Of a stretch of 64,000 nucleotides of DNA, positions 51,079 to 61,444 are shown one piece after another. This DNA comes from Streptococcus sp. k-402 (GTDB taxonomy: Bacteria > Bacillota > Bacilli > Lactobacillales > Streptococcaceae), in NCBI RefSeq assembly GCF_013277515.1, contig NZ_VMNB01000004.1, positions 203,741-267,740 of the forward strand. The letters run 5' to 3'. A model generated the notes under the pieces. It had not been told where the DNA came from. It did no database searches and saw only the letters and a program-made list of their open reading frames with translations. A program made the translations under genes and the position numbers. Numbering within the stretch: the stretch's first letter is position 1; every line of letters starts with the position of its first letter.

Positions 51079-51975
51079 TCACCTATTTACTGACCTAGCC
51101 AAGCGAGATACTGTATGTCTCACTCCTCTAATTGCCTTGCTCAAGGCATAAATATTATCGACTGTTGCCAGTCCCCCATATCCTGCGTCACCTATATGTT
51201 GAATATCAACTCCACAAATTTTATTTCTCAGCGCTATTTCCCTAATTGTCTCCGTATCAGATGTTTCTTGGCTAGTACCAATAGCACTCAATACGAGACC
51301 ACCTTTACTGTGAACTAAATCTACCACTGCGCGTAATTCTTCATCGTTAAAAGAAGGAACTGTCCCAACAGCTGGAACCAAAATCACATCTGCACCTGCT
51401 TCAAGCAACTGCTCCGCAACGGAAATATCCGCGACAGGTTCCTTCACACCAGCGCCGTGCATTTTACCAGCTATAATCAAACCTGAGAAATTCTCTTTAG
51501 CAGATTGAACTGCTTTGATAATCTCTTGATTGCTAACTCCTGTTCCAGGATTTCCAGTCAGACAAACAAAATCAAACCCAAGTTCTTCAATCCTCTTAAA
51601 GGTATCTCTGTTTGCAACACGACCTGCAACAATTTCCTGTGTTTCCTCTAGCATCTTTGCAGATGGGTCAATCGGTTCCAAATTTACACCAATTGGGCAA
51701 GCAACGAGCTGGTGTAAGCGATGAATAACATCATCACCTGAACTATCCAAAGCATAAATTTTAGGCTCAAAAACATCAACACAATTCAATAAAATCATGT
51801 CAGCTCCAAAAGCTCTAGCAATTTCAGAATTAGTGATATCTCCAACAAATGTCTCACGAGTGGCTACATTTTCAGATAGAACAACTCTACCTTCACTTGC
51901 TAAAATACTTTGTTTTAATTCTTCAGCATTCATCTCTAATATCTCAGATGGATTTGCACTAATTAAACGTTTCAT
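51079..51975 (-). CDS. PEP-mutase-like TIM-barrel protein, DUF7916
   Basis: 298 residues from ATG 51975 (MKRLISANPSEILEM). The GADMILLN, GVNLEP and ADVILVPAVGTVPSF blocks suggest a phosphoenolpyruvate-mutase-like barrel that I associate with DUF7916; such genes often stand beside PTS operons. The reaction is unknown. It is the first gene of the sulfatase operon, divergent from the ROK regulator. It could handle the phosphorylated sugar, but no motif proves it. Confidence 0.75.
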   Translation of the reverse strand: MKRLISANPSEILEMNAEELKQSILASEGRVVLSENVATRETFVGDITNSEIARAFGADMILLNCVDVFEPKIYALDSSGDDVIHRLHQLVACPIGVNLEPIDPSAKMLEETQEIVAGRVANRDTFKRIEELGFDFVCLTGNPGTGVSNQEIIKAVQSAKENFSGLIIAGKMHGAGVKEPVADISVAEQLLEAGADVILVPAVGTVPSFNDEELRAVVDLVHSKGGLVLSAIGTSQETSDTETIREIALRNKICGVDIQHIGDAGYGGLATVDNIYALSKAIRGVRHTVSRLARSVNR

Positions 51976-52125
51976 TCTCAATCCTCCAACTGATTGAAAT
52001 ATTTTCGTAACAACTAGGCTCTATATCATTGTTAGCAAGAACCCCTATCATCACATACTACTCTATTTTCTATCTTGTGAATTACTTTCCATTATTTTCC
52101 GTTGCACTTCCTCTTAAATATATTT

Positions 52126-52263
52126 TATTATCAAAAGTTATCAATTAGCTTTATTTTTTGACGTCAAGTTGTTATTTGATTATCTTTTGTTATTTATATT
52201 TTACAACTATAAGAAAGCCTTGTCAAGGATTTGTGTAAATATTTGATTATTTTTTATTATCAA
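52126..52263. promoter_or_regulatory. ROK operator candidates between the divergent units
   Basis: Two related sites: TTATTATCAAAAGTTATCAA with direct repeats of TTATCAA (52126-52145), and TTTGATTAT...ATTATCAA, an inverted repeat (52241-52263). A third TTTGATTATC stands around 52177. All lie in the 400-base gap between DUF7916 and the ROK gene, which otherwise shows no gene. Confidence 0.5.
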
Positions 52264-52380
52264 TATATAATAAAAAGAGACCAGTAAGTAATGAAAAGTT
52301 TAAAAAGATTAACATCTACATTTATCCATAGCAAAAAATCATAGGATTTTAAAAATCTGACAACTAGGAAGAAAACTAAT

Positions 52381-53559
52381 ATGACCTTATCTAAGAAACA
52401 ATTACAACTAAGAGCTAAAATACTGGAGACAGTTTACACATTAGGACCCATTTCACGAATTGAAATTGCTACCAAAACAGGAATAACACCTGCAACAACT
52501 AGCAGTATCACAAATGACCTGATTAAAGAAAACATTCTCTTAGAACTTGGTGAAGACGAACACGATACAAGTGTAGGAAGAAAAAAAATCCTGCTAGATA
52601 TTCAAGCTAAACGATTTTACTACATCGGTTGTGAACTATCTGAAAAACACTTTACTTTTTCTTTAGGAGATAATCTAGGAAATATCTTAAAAGAAGAGAA
52701 AGAAATTGTCACTAAACAGTTAATCCAAGAAAAGGGAAATCAACTTATTAGCCAGACACTAAAGCAATTCTTAAATAACTGCTCTGATTATGAAATAGAA
52801 GCAATTGGAATCGCGCTACCTGGTCGCTATTTAGATGATTATAAAATAACAACAAACAATCCTTTATGGCAACATATCGACTTAGAAATGATTCAATCTC
52901 ACTTTGATAAGCCTTTGTTTTTCTCTAACAATGTTAACTGTATGGCTATAGGTAAACGCCTATTTAGTCGCCAACAGAATGACTCTAATTTTGCTTATTT
53001 TCATTTTGCTAGAGGTATGCACTGTTCTTATATCTACGACGGGAACATTTATGGGAAAGGAAATCTAATGATTGGAGAAATAGGGCATACAGTGGTTTCA
53101 TCTGAGGGAGAAGAATGTGGTTGTGGACGTAAGGGGTGCTTACAAACTTTTGCTGGAGAATCTTGGTTAATCAAAAAATCAAAAATTCTATACCATCAAT
53201 CTCCCTATTCTCTACTTCCTAGTTTAGTCAAAAATGCCGATGATATTGATATCCAAGTTATTTTAACCGCTTATCAATTAGGTGACACTGGAATAATCAC
53301 ACTTATCCATCAAGCCTTACTCTATCTTAGTCAAACCATTTTAAATATCAGTATGATGATTGACTCTCAAAAAATCTACCTACATAGTCCTTTACTAACA
53401 AATCAACACATCATCCAAAAACTATATAGTGAAATGAACTACAAACCCAAATTGCTCTATAATCGCCTACCTGAAGTCATTATTGAACCTTATAATGATT
53501 TTACAGCTGCACACTCAGCTATTGCACTTTGTTTGTATCATACAATTCTACATTCCTAA
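52381..53559 (+). CDS. ROK-family transcriptional regulator
   Basis: 392 residues: winged helix (LGPISRIEIATKTGITPATTSS) and a ROK kinase-like domain with zinc motif ECGCGRKGCLQTFAGE. The glucokinase-like ATP part is degenerate. XylR/NagC-type ROK proteins repress sugar operons until the sugar or its phosphate binds. Divergent from the sulfatase-PTS operon, so it is the likely regulator. The start has only a modest ribosome site (TAGGAAGAAAACTAAT). Confidence 0.9.
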   Translation: MTLSKKQLQLRAKILETVYTLGPISRIEIATKTGITPATTSSITNDLIKENILLELGEDEHDTSVGRKKILLDIQAKRFYYIGCELSEKHFTFSLGDNLGNILKEEKEIVTKQLIQEKGNQLISQTLKQFLNNCSDYEIEAIGIALPGRYLDDYKITTNNPLWQHIDLEMIQSHFDKPLFFSNNVNCMAIGKRLFSRQQNDSNFAYFHFARGMHCSYIYDGNIYGKGNLMIGEIGHTVVSSEGEECGCGRKGCLQTFAGESWLIKKSKILYHQSPYSLLPSLVKNADDIDIQVILTAYQLGDTGIITLIHQALLYLSQTILNISMMIDSQKIYLHSPLLTNQHIIQKLYSEMNYKPKLLYNRLPEVIIEPYNDFTAAHSAIALCLYHTILHS

Positions 53560-53593
53560 TTTTCTATTACATTTAATAAATAGGTTAAAAAGA

Positions 53594-53688
53594 GGGAGTA
53601 TATCATAAAAAGCGAACAAACCTGTTTTCTGAAAATCAGAATTCTGTTTTGTTCGCTTTCTTTATATTTGTAATTAAACTCCTATCTC
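53594..53688. repeat. Long inverted-repeat element, core type 2, second copy
   Basis: AAAAGCGAACAAA (53607-53619) / TTTTGTTCGCTTT (53647-53659) inside an outer GGGAGTATA...ACTCC...CTCCC pair. Related to 33868-34010. Lies between convergent genes and may terminate both. Confidence 0.7.
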
Positions 53689-54137
53689 CCCTTTTTCATG
53701 ATGTATTTTCGTTCAGGTGCTTCAATCATTTGAACGATTTCAAATCCTTCTTTTTGGTAAAGATTTTGAGCTCTTTGATTTGCCTCGAAGACATTTAGAG
53801 AAATACTATCTATATCTTCATTTGCAAAGGCCAAACTAACAAATTTCTTTAAAGCCTGACTACCTAAGCCTTGCCCCTGTTTCTGGGGGTTGATAAAAAA
53901 TCTTCCAATATGAAGATTACTGTCTTCTAGCCTGATTTTCTGGATAAGCCCGACAAACTCTTGTCCATCAAAGATTGAAAAGATTCCTTCCAAATCTTGC
54001 AAGACTTGAATTGTCAAGGGAAAAGAAATCATTGGTCCCATCCATTGTTCTTGAAAGACTTTGCCAAGGGAATTGGACCATTGACATACGCGTTGAGCGT
54101 TTTCTATACTCACCTTTTCTTCAAAACGAATTGTCAT
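53682..54137 (-). CDS. GNAT-family N-acetyltransferase
   Basis: 151 residues. Acetyl-CoA motif INPQKQGQGLGSQALKKFV (about residues 83-101), NVFEANQRAQNLYQKEGF near the end. Substrate unknown; layout resembles RimJ/RimL-type enzymes. Single gene, convergent with the ROK gene across the repeat element. Confidence 0.9.
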   Translation of the reverse strand: MTIRFEEKVSIENAQRVCQWSNSLGKVFQEQWMGPMISFPLTIQVLQDLEGIFSIFDGQEFVGLIQKIRLEDSNLHIGRFFINPQKQGQGLGSQALKKFVSLAFANEDIDSISLNVFEANQRAQNLYQKEGFEIVQMIEAPERKYIMKKGR

Positions 54138-54191
54138 CTTTTCCTCACCATCTTATCTATATTTCTCCATTATACTACTTCTCCTATTTTT

Positions 54192-54199
54192 TACGAATA
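54192..54199 (+). promoter_or_regulatory. Competence cin-box before cclA
   Basis: TACGAATA, the SigX (ComX) recognition core, lies eight bases before the cclA start, preceded by TTTTTT. Late competence genes in streptococci carry this 8-mer; the short distance means almost no leader. Confidence 0.85.
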
Positions 54200-54206
54200 G
54201 ATAAGT

Positions 54207-54866
54207 ATGATTGATTTTTATTTTTTTCTTGTCGGGAGCATTCTCGCTTCCTTTCTTGGTTTGGTCATTGACCGTTTTCCTGAGCAATCCATTATCCAAC
54301 CTGCTAGTCACTGCGATTCCTGTCAGACTCGCTTGCATCCCTTAGATTTGATTCCGATTCTCTCACAGGTTTTTAATCACTTTTGCTGTCGCTACTGCAA
54401 GGCTACTTATCCTATCTGGTATGCACTCTTTGAATTAGTCTTAGGGCTCATTTTTCTGCTTTACTATTGGGGATTACTTTCCTTGGGACAAGTCATTCTA
54501 ATCACTACTGGTTTGACCTTGGGCATCTACGACTTTCGCCATCAGGAATATCCCTTACTGGTCTGGATGACTTTCCACCTAATCCTCATGGCTTCCTCTG
54601 GCTGGAATCTAGTCATGGTCTTCTTCCTTGCTCTTGGAATTGTGGCTCATTTTATCGATATCCGCATGGGTGCAGGGGATTTTCTCTTTTTAGCTTCTTG
54701 TGCTATCGTCTTTAGCGCAACAGAATTACTCATCTTGATTCAGTTTGCTTCTGCTACAGGGATTCTAGCCTTTCTCCTGCAAAAGAAAAAGGAAAGACTT
54801 CCTTTTGTGCCTTTCCTCTTTCTTGCTGCTTGCGTGATTATTTTTGGTAAGCTACTGCTTGTTTGA
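54207..54866 (+). CDS. cclA: Prepilin peptidase CclA (type IV)
   Basis: Processes the competence pseudopilins and methylates their N-terminus. 219 residues: cysteine pairs CDSCQTR and CCRYCKA (about residues 36 and 61), then six or more hydrophobic segments holding the two catalytic aspartates in [11 protein letters not shown] and MGAGDFLF. SigX cin-box upstream. Its last 29 bases overlap the end of trpA, which runs the opposite way. Confidence 0.95.
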   Translation: MIDFYFFLVGSILASFLGLVIDRFPEQSIIQPASHCDSCQTRLHPLDLIPILSQVFNHFCCRYCKATYPIWYALFELVLGLIFLLYYWGLLSLGQVILITTGLTLGIYDFRHQEYPLLVWMTFHLILMASSGWNLVMVFFLALGIVAHFIDIRMGAGDFLFLASCAIVFSATELLILIQFASATGILAFLLQKKKERLPFVPFLFLAACVIIFGKLLLV

Positions 54867-55614
54867 TAAAGTCCTGAATCGGCTCTCCTTGATGGAGAGC
54901 TTTTACGATTTTTGAACCGACGATAACGCCATCTGACACCGCATTGAAGCGTTCTACATCGGCTTGACTAGATACGCCAAAACCTGTCAAGACTGGGATA
55001 TCGGCCACTTGATGCAATTGTGCCAAGTGCTTGTCCAAATCTGCGCGGTAATTGCCTGATTTCCCTGTCACCCCATTGATGGCAACCGCATAGACAAATC
55101 CTTCTGCCCCTTCAATCAACTCTTTCTGGCGCTCAATTCCTGTTGTCAAACTAACTAGGGGAATCAAAGCTATATCTGTACCCACCAAAAATGGCTCTAC
55201 AAAGTTGGCATGTTCATGAGGCAGGTCTGGGATAATCAAGCCCTTAACCGCTGTATCTGCCAAATCTTTGACAAAATTCTCCACACCGTACTGAAAGAGG
55301 GGGTTAAAGTAGGTCATGATGACAAGTGGTACTTCTGTTTCAATGGTTTTCAAGGTTTCAACCAAAGCCTGGGTAGAAGTTCTGTGAGCTAGACTGCGCA
55401 AGCCAGCTTCTTCGATAACAGGTCCATCTGCAACAGGGTCTGAAAAGGGAATGCCCACTTCAATTGCAGAGACACCCAAATCTTCTAAAAAGTGGATTGT
55501 TTCTCCGAGTCCATCCAAACCTTTCTCATGGTCTCCAGCCATGATATAGGGAACAAAAATTCCTTTTCCAGCTGCTTTTATAGCATTCAATTTTTCTGTT
55601 AGTGTCTTAGGCAT
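54838..55614 (-). CDS. trpA: Tryptophan synthase alpha chain
   Basis: Cleaves indole-3-glycerol phosphate to indole. 258 residues from ATG 55614 ([12 protein letters not shown]). Catalytic glutamate in [16 protein letters not shown] and aspartate in VIMTYFNP; C-terminal [13 protein letters not shown]. Overlaps the end of trpB by eight bases and, on the other strand, the end of cclA. Confidence 0.97.
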   Translation of the reverse strand: MPKTLTEKLNAIKAAGKGIFVPYIMAGDHEKGLDGLGETIHFLEDLGVSAIEVGIPFSDPVADGPVIEEAGLRSLAHRTSTQALVETLKTIETEVPLVIMTYFNPLFQYGVENFVKDLADTAVKGLIIPDLPHEHANFVEPFLVGTDIALIPLVSLTTGIERQKELIEGAEGFVYAVAINGVTGKSGNYRADLDKHLAQLHQVADIPVLTGFGVSSQADVERFNAVSDGVIVGSKIVKALHQGEPIQDFIKQAVAYQK

Positions 55615-56830
55615 GAGCTTCTCCCTTCTTTGCTGCATCTGCTTCCAAGCGGTCTTTGACTTGAACCACATCCTTGTCCCCACGACCTGATAGACAGACT
55701 ATCATGGATTTGTCTGGTCCAAGCTCTTTGGCCAATTTCATCGCAAAGGCGATAGCATGGCTAGATTCCAAGGCTGGGATAATCCCTTCTACGCGAGACA
55801 AGAGTTGGAATCCTTCCAAGGCTTCTTCGTCTGTCACAGGGACATAGCTGGCACGTTTAATATCGTGGTAGTGAGAATGTTCTGGACCGATACCAGGATA
55901 GTCCAAACCTGCTGAGATAGAGAAGGCTTCAAGAATTTGACCATGGGCATCTTGGAGCACATCCATGAGAGAACCGTGAAGGATACCAGGACGACCCTTG
56001 GTCAAGGTAGCTGCGTGGTGTTCTGTATCCACACCAAATCCTGCTGCTTCAGCTCCATACATAGCTACAGACTCATCTTCCACAAATGGATGGAAGAGCC
56101 CGATAGCATTAGAACCACCACCAACACAGGCTACTAGGGCATCTGGCAGATCTTGACCTGTCAAGTCACGGTACTGTTGTTTAGCTTCTCGACCAATGAC
56201 ACTTTGGAAGTCACGAACGATTTCTGGGAAAGGATGAGGCCCCAAGGCAGAACCAAGGATATAGTGGGTATCATCGATATTAGCCACCCATGAACGAAGA
56301 GCTGCATTGACCGCATCCTTGAGCACGCGCGAACCGTCTGTCACTGCCTCAACCTTGGCTCCCAAAAGCTCCATACGGAAGACATTGAGGGCTTGGCGTT
56401 TGACATCTTCCTCACCCATGTAGATAGTACATTCCATGTTAAAGAGGGCTGCAGCAGTTGCAGTTGCCACACCGTGCTGACCAGCACCTGTTTCAGCAAT
56501 AATTTTCTTTTTACCCATGCGTTTAGCCAGAAGAACTTGTCCCAAGGCATTGTTAATCTTGTGGGCCCCTGTATGGTTAAGGTCTTCACGTTTGAGATAA
56601 ATCTTGGCTCCGCCGATATGCTGGGTCAAGTTTTTTGCGTAGTAAAGAGGAGTTTCACGTCCCACATACTGGCGCAAAAGTTGGTTTAATTCCTCTTGGA
56701 AACTTGGGTCTGCCTGACTTTCACGGTAGGCCTTCTCCAACTCCAAAACTGCTGTCATCAATGTTTCTGGGACGAAACGTCCGCCGAATTTTCCGTAAAA
56801 TCCATCTTTATTTGGTTCTTGATATGCCAT
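55607..56830 (-). CDS. trpB: Tryptophan synthase beta chain
   Basis: Condenses indole and serine. 407 residues. PLP lysine in [12 protein letters not shown], catalytic glutamate in [11 protein letters not shown], phosphate clamp VGGGSNAIG. Overlaps trpF by 23 bases and trpA by eight. Compared with the lone copy at 61693 it keeps the THR-GLY-ALA-HIS-LYS form of the lysine motif. Confidence 0.97.
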   Translation of the reverse strand: MAYQEPNKDGFYGKFGGRFVPETLMTAVLELEKAYRESQADPSFQEELNQLLRQYVGRETPLYYAKNLTQHIGGAKIYLKREDLNHTGAHKINNALGQVLLAKRMGKKKIIAETGAGQHGVATATAAALFNMECTIYMGEEDVKRQALNVFRMELLGAKVEAVTDGSRVLKDAVNAALRSWVANIDDTHYILGSALGPHPFPEIVRDFQSVIGREAKQQYRDLTGQDLPDALVACVGGGSNAIGLFHPFVEDESVAMYGAEAAGFGVDTEHHAATLTKGRPGILHGSLMDVLQDAHGQILEAFSISAGLDYPGIGPEHSHYHDIKRASYVPVTDEEALEGFQLLSRVEGIIPALESSHAIAFAMKLAKELGPDKSMIVCLSGRGDKDVVQVKDRLEADAAKKGEAHA

Positions 56831-57407
56831 TCTTTACCCTCTCTATAAATCTTCTAATCTTTTCATGATCTTTTTGTCCGTCTGTCTCCACTCCACTTGA
56901 TACATCTACTGCATAGGGAGTAAAGTGTTGAATTGCTTTTACGACATTGTCTTCATTAAGCCCACCTGCGATGAAAAATGGCTGAGCTAGTCCAGTCGTA
57001 TCCAGTTGGCCCCAGTCAAAGGTCTGGCCACTCCCAGCCACAGGGGCATCAAAGAGTAGATAGTCTGCCTGAGAATTGGGTACATGCCCCTCTCCATCCA
57101 CTTGCACAGCTTGAATGCTGGCACAAGGCAAATTCTCAAATAAATAATCTGCCACCTGACCGTGAACTTGAACCAAGTCCAAGCCAACTTTGTCAATCGC
57201 TTCTAGCAGTTCTGCCCGACTTGGTGAAACAAATACACCAACCTTTTTGACATCTGCAGGAATAAGCTTTGCCAGCTCAGCAGCCTGATCCAAGGTCACC
57301 TGTCTTTTACTAGGTGCAAAGACAAAACCGATGTAGTCTGCCCTTGCTGATACGGCTGTTTCCACCGCTTCTTTGGTCGATAGTCCACAAATCTTAACCT
57401 TTGTCAA
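56808..57407 (-). CDS. trpF: Phosphoribosylanthranilate isomerase
   Basis: TIM-barrel isomerase of tryptophan synthesis. 199 residues. Opening VKICGL with the catalytic cysteine, later IFVSP-type [10 protein letters not shown] and aspartate in [13 protein letters not shown] near the end. Overlaps trpC by 14 bases. Confidence 0.97.
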   Translation of the reverse strand: MTKVKICGLSTKEAVETAVSARADYIGFVFAPSKRQVTLDQAAELAKLIPADVKKVGVFVSPSRAELLEAIDKVGLDLVQVHGQVADYLFENLPCASIQAVQVDGEGHVPNSQADYLLFDAPVAGSGQTFDWGQLDTTGLAQPFFIAGGLNEDNVVKAIQHFTPYAVDVSSGVETDGQKDHEKIRRFIERVKNGISRTK

Positions 57408-58161
57408 TCTGCAACTCCTTGATTCTCTGGGCTACATCTTCTGCCTGCATGAGAGCTGTCCCTACTAAAATTCCGTTAAAGTATGGCGCTACTCGTTCCG
57501 CATCCTGCCCTGTGAAAATAGCAGATTCGGAAATGTAGAAGCAATCATCTTTGAAATGTTTAGCCAAATCTACACTGGTCTGCAAGTCAACTTCAAAGGT
57601 GGTCAAGTTGCGGTTATTGACCCCGATAATCTGGGCACCAAGTCTGTGAGCCACTTCTAGTTCAGCTAGATTGTGAGTTTCCACTAAAACTTCCAGACCA
57701 AGCTCTGTCGCGTAGTCATACAGTTCCTTGAGGCGTTCTTCGGACAAGGCTGCCACGATGAGCAAGATGACTGTCGCACCTGCATTGCGAGCGCAGATAA
57801 TTTGCTTTTCATCGATAATAAAGTCCTTGTTAAGCGTCGGAATCTGTACCTGACTGGAAATCTCCCGTAGATAATCCAGATGCCCTTTAAAGAAAACCTC
57901 ATCTGTCAAAACCGAAATCATCGCTGCACCATTTGCTTCATAAGTCTGGGCCTGTTGCACAATATCCACATCGAGATTGATATCTCCCAGACTAGGGCTA
58001 GCCTTCTTGACTTCTGCGATTACTTGCAAGCGGTCCTGATGATTCTTCAAAAATTCTGCCAAGCGATAGGTCTGGCGCAGGGACTGGATTTCCTCCAGCT
58101 CCATCTGCTCAACCTCACGCGCCTTCTGCTCCAAAATTCGTGCTAAAAATTCCTGACTCAT
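57394..58161 (-). CDS. trpC: Indole-3-glycerol phosphate synthase
   Basis: Ring-closing decarboxylase. 255 residues; catalytic lysine in [13 protein letters not shown] (about residue 52), second lysine in TLNKDFIID and glutamate in LVETHN. Separate from trpF, unlike the enteric fusion. Overlaps trpD by four bases. Confidence 0.97.
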   Translation of the reverse strand: MSQEFLARILEQKAREVEQMELEEIQSLRQTYRLAEFLKNHQDRLQVIAEVKKASPSLGDINLDVDIVQQAQTYEANGAAMISVLTDEVFFKGHLDYLREISSQVQIPTLNKDFIIDEKQIICARNAGATVILLIVAALSEERLKELYDYATELGLEVLVETHNLAELEVAHRLGAQIIGVNNRNLTTFEVDLQTSVDLAKHFKDDCFYISESAIFTGQDAERVAPYFNGILVGTALMQAEDVAQRIKELQIDKG

Positions 58162-59162
58162 TTTTGGTACTCCTGTAACAGTCTGAGTTTTTCAAGGGCC
58201 TTGCCACTAGCAATCACTTGACGAGCTAAGGCAACTCCATCCTTGATACTAACTACCTTACCATTAGCATAGAAACCAAGACCTGCATTTAAAACTGTCG
58301 TTTCCAAGAATGGACTTGGTTCATTTTTAAGAACGCTGAGCAAAATTTCTCCATTTTCCTGAGCATTGCCTCCACGAATATCTTCGATAGCGTAGCGCTC
58401 CATTCCCAAATCCTCGGGAGTAAAGCTTGATAAGGTGATTTCGCCATTTTCAAGAAGTGCAATTTTGGTTGTTCCATTCAAACCAGCTTCATCCAACCCT
58501 TCTGGTCCAGCAACCACGATGGCACGTTTGCGACCCATATTTTTCAAAACCTGAGCTGTACTTTCTAGGAGTTCTGGACGACTAATTCCAAGAAGCTGTG
58601 TTTCTAAAGCCATTGGATGAATCAGGGGACCAGTCAAGTTCATAATCGTTGGAATTCCCAATTCCAAACGAGCTGGCATGATGTATTTCATAGCTGGGTG
58701 CATATTTTTAGCGAAGAGAAAGACGATTCCAGTTTTATCAAAGACCTTACCTAGTTCAGCTGGTTTGAGGTCTAGGTTGATACCCAAGGCTTCGAGAACA
58801 TCTGCAGAACCAGATTTAGAAGAAATCGAGCGGTTACCATGCTTGGCCATGTGAACACCGCCACCAGCCAAGACAAAGGCTGCAGTTGTGGAAATATTAA
58901 AACTGAAAGACTTGTCCCCACCTGTACCACAGTTGTCCATGGCATCATGAATTTCAGTTGGAATGTGTTGGGCATGTCCTCTCATGACTTGGGCAATGGC
59001 TGTGCGTTCTTCAGGTGTTTCCCCCTTCATCTTAAGAGCCAAAAGGAGAGAAGCAATCTGCGCTTCCGTTACACGCCCAGTTACGATACGCTCAATGACA
59101 TCCGTCATTTCCACACCTGATAAATTTTCAAATTTTGCTAGTTTTTCAATAATCTCTTTCAT
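58158..59162 (-). CDS. trpD: Anthranilate phosphoribosyltransferase
   Basis: 334 residues. Glycine-rich PRPP motif [17 protein letters not shown] (about residue 80), [21 protein letters not shown], and later NLTGPLIHP. Not fused to trpG. Ten bases after trpG. Confidence 0.97.
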   Translation of the reverse strand: MKEIIEKLAKFENLSGVEMTDVIERIVTGRVTEAQIASLLLALKMKGETPEERTAIAQVMRGHAQHIPTEIHDAMDNCGTGGDKSFSFNISTTAAFVLAGGGVHMAKHGNRSISSKSGSADVLEALGINLDLKPAELGKVFDKTGIVFLFAKNMHPAMKYIMPARLELGIPTIMNLTGPLIHPMALETQLLGISRPELLESTAQVLKNMGRKRAIVVAGPEGLDEAGLNGTTKIALLENGEITLSSFTPEDLGMERYAIEDIRGGNAQENGEILLSVLKNEPSPFLETTVLNAGLGFYANGKVVSIKDGVALARQVIASGKALEKLRLLQEYQK

Positions 59163-59172
59163 CCTAGTTTCC

Positions 59173-59739
59173 TCACTTTACAACCTTCTCGATAAAATTC
59201 CGAATAGAAGACAAACCATCTGGCGTTCCGATACTTTCTGGATGGTACTGGAAACCATAAATCGGTAGGTTTTTATGTTGAATTCCCATAATAGCTTGGT
59301 CATCAGTCGAACGAGCTGTCACTTCAAATTCTTCTGGCATTTCCTCAATCAAAATACTGTGATAACGCATGACCGCACGGCCATCCTCGATACCTTGATA
59401 CAAAACAGATGGTGCTTCAAAGCTGATATTGCTCTGTTTCCCATGCATGACTTTTGGAGCCAAACCTAACTTACCACCAAAGACTTCTGCGATAGCTTGG
59501 TGGCCCAAACAAATCCCAAGAATTGGCTTCTTGCCAGCAAAATCACGAATCATGTCTTCCATCTTTCCAGCATCAACTGGCCAACCTGGGCCAGGCGAAA
59601 AGACCAGACCATCTGCTTTTTCAGCTTCTTCATACAGCTTGGGATCATCATTTCTCAAAACCTGAACTTCTGCAAAATTCCCAATATACTGCGCCAAGTT
59701 ATAGGTAAAAGAATCATAGTTGTCAATCAATAAAATCAT
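59173..59739 (-). CDS. trpG: Anthranilate synthase, glutamine amidotransferase subunit
   Basis: 188 residues. Class I amidotransferase triad: cysteine in [11 protein letters not shown] (about residue 79), histidine and glutamate in [11 protein letters not shown]. Supplies ammonia to TrpE; may serve PABA synthase too. Overlaps trpE by four bases. Confidence 0.96.
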   Translation of the reverse strand: MILLIDNYDSFTYNLAQYIGNFAEVQVLRNDDPKLYEEAEKADGLVFSPGPGWPVDAGKMEDMIRDFAGKKPILGICLGHQAIAEVFGGKLGLAPKVMHGKQSNISFEAPSVLYQGIEDGRAVMRYHSILIEEMPEEFEVTARSTDDQAIMGIQHKNLPIYGFQYHPESIGTPDGLSSIRNFIEKVVK

Positions 59740-61097
59740 GGTCTTAGTTCTCCAATTTTAGTCATAGATTTAGCTTTGTTAATGGTTTCTTGGTATTCGT
59801 TTTGGGCGATAGAGTCGTAGACAATCCCCGCCCCAGCCTGCACATAGGCTGTTTGATTTTTGAGAATCATGGTTCTGATGGCAATGGCAAAATCCATATC
59901 ACCCGTCGCAGACAAGTAGCCGATTGCTCCTGCGTATACGCCCCGTTTTTCTGTTTCCAGTTCATAGATGCGTCTCATGGCCCGAATCTTAGGTGCTCCT
60001 GACACTGTTCCAGCTGGAAGTGTTGCTTTCAAGGCATCCATGGCAGTGAGTTCTGGAAGCAAACGCCCCTTGACCACACTGGTCAAATGCATGACATAAC
60101 GGAAGAGCTCCACTTCCATATACTTGGTGACTTGGACACTGGCCGTTTCAGAGATGCGACCAATATCATTACGACCCAGGTCTACTAACATTCGATGCTC
60201 TGCTGTTTCCTTCTCATCCGAAAGCAAGTCTGTCGCCAAAGCCTTGTCCTCTTCATCCGTAGCACCTCTTGGTCGTGTCCCTGCAATCGGATTGGTTGTC
60301 ACGATGCCATTTTTAACTGAAACTAAACTTTCTGGACTGGCACCGATGATTTGATAATCCCCAAAGTCATAGAAATAGAGGTAATTCGATGGATTGGTCA
60401 CGCGAAGATTTCTGTAGAAGTCAAATGGATTTCCAGTCACTTCTGCTGAGAAGCGTTGACTAAGTACACATTGGAACATATCGCCATTACGAATCAAGTC
60501 ACGAGCGGTTTCCACCATTTCCTCAAACTTCTGAGGAGCAATATGCGGTTTGAAGTCCAGCGGAGATAGATCCAAGTCTTCAAATTCATTTGGAGCAGGA
60601 ATGCGTAATTCCTCAAGCACTTGGTTCAAGGATTTTTCCAAGTCTTCTTGACTGCGCTCACTATAGAGAGAATCCTCGATGACATGGATTTTTTCCTTCT
60701 TGTGGTCAAAGACCATGTAGCTCTCATAAACAAAGAAATGCATGTCTGGCGTCCCAATTGTATCTTCAGGAATTTGACCAATTTCTTCATAAAGCGAAAT
60801 CATATCGTAACCAACAAAACCAATTGCCCCACCACCAAAAGGTAGCTCTGAATGGTGCTGGCTCTTATGAGTCACTTCATAAAGAAAATCCAAGGGATCC
60901 CGATCAATCACTTGACCATTTTGATAAAGGACTCCATTTTCAAACTTAATCTCAAAAACTGGATTATAGGCTAAGATAGAAAAACGAGCTGTTTCCTTGT
61001 CTCTCGGAATACTTTCTAGAATAACCTTGTGTTGCCCCTTTAAGCGCATATAAGCCAAGATTGGTGATAAGACATCTCCATGAATGATTCGTTCCAT
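59736..61097 (-). CDS. trpE: Anthranilate synthase component I
   Basis: 453 residues. Chorismate-binding C-terminal domain with GTRPRGATDEED, VDLGRNDIGRI, LPAGTVSGAPKIRAM and QAGAGIVYDS. An N-terminal LLES-type tryptophan feedback element is seen as VILESIPRDKET. First structural gene of the trp operon, behind a Trp T-box. Confidence 0.97.
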   Translation of the reverse strand: MERIIHGDVLSPILAYMRLKGQHKVILESIPRDKETARFSILAYNPVFEIKFENGVLYQNGQVIDRDPLDFLYEVTHKSQHHSELPFGGGAIGFVGYDMISLYEEIGQIPEDTIGTPDMHFFVYESYMVFDHKKEKIHVIEDSLYSERSQEDLEKSLNQVLEELRIPAPNEFEDLDLSPLDFKPHIAPQKFEEMVETARDLIRNGDMFQCVLSQRFSAEVTGNPFDFYRNLRVTNPSNYLYFYDFGDYQIIGASPESLVSVKNGIVTTNPIAGTRPRGATDEEDKALATDLLSDEKETAEHRMLVDLGRNDIGRISETASVQVTKYMEVELFRYVMHLTSVVKGRLLPELTAMDALKATLPAGTVSGAPKIRAMRRIYELETEKRGVYAGAIGYLSATGDMDFAIAIRTMILKNQTAYVQAGAGIVYDSIAQNEYQETINKAKSMTKIGELRP

Positions 61098-61444
61098 TGT
61101 AATTTCCCTTTCAGTTCCTTATTTTTAATTTTTTATCTTTTTCTATTTCCCTTAAATAGTGCGGACGGGAGGTAAAATTATCCAGTGGATGATTTTAGAA
61201 AACCATGAAATGAAAGACCTAATTTTTGAGCTCCTCGCTCATTCATTTCTAGGCTCAGGCTAAAATAGTTCCCCGAACTATTTTACTCTCAAAAATTCCG
61301 TCCTAGAGAAGCATCTTTGCTTCTCTAGGATACCACTATGGCGGGAAACAGCTTTTAGAAACTCACTTCGTTCGTAAATATTCTATAACGACCTATTTAT
61401 TGAAAATATTTAAAAAATTAATCGCAATATCTGCGGTAAATATA
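61098..61444 (-). other. Structured untranslated region between T-box and trpE
   Basis: About 350 bases without a gene, transcribed with trpE. It holds two perfect hairpins: TAAAATAGTTC/GAACTATTTTA (61261-61271, 61275-61285) and TCCTAGAGAAGC/GCTTCTCTAGGA (61301-61312, 61319-61330). Neither has a T-run in the minus direction. I do not recognise the element; it could be an insertion or a second control stage. Confidence 0.5.
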
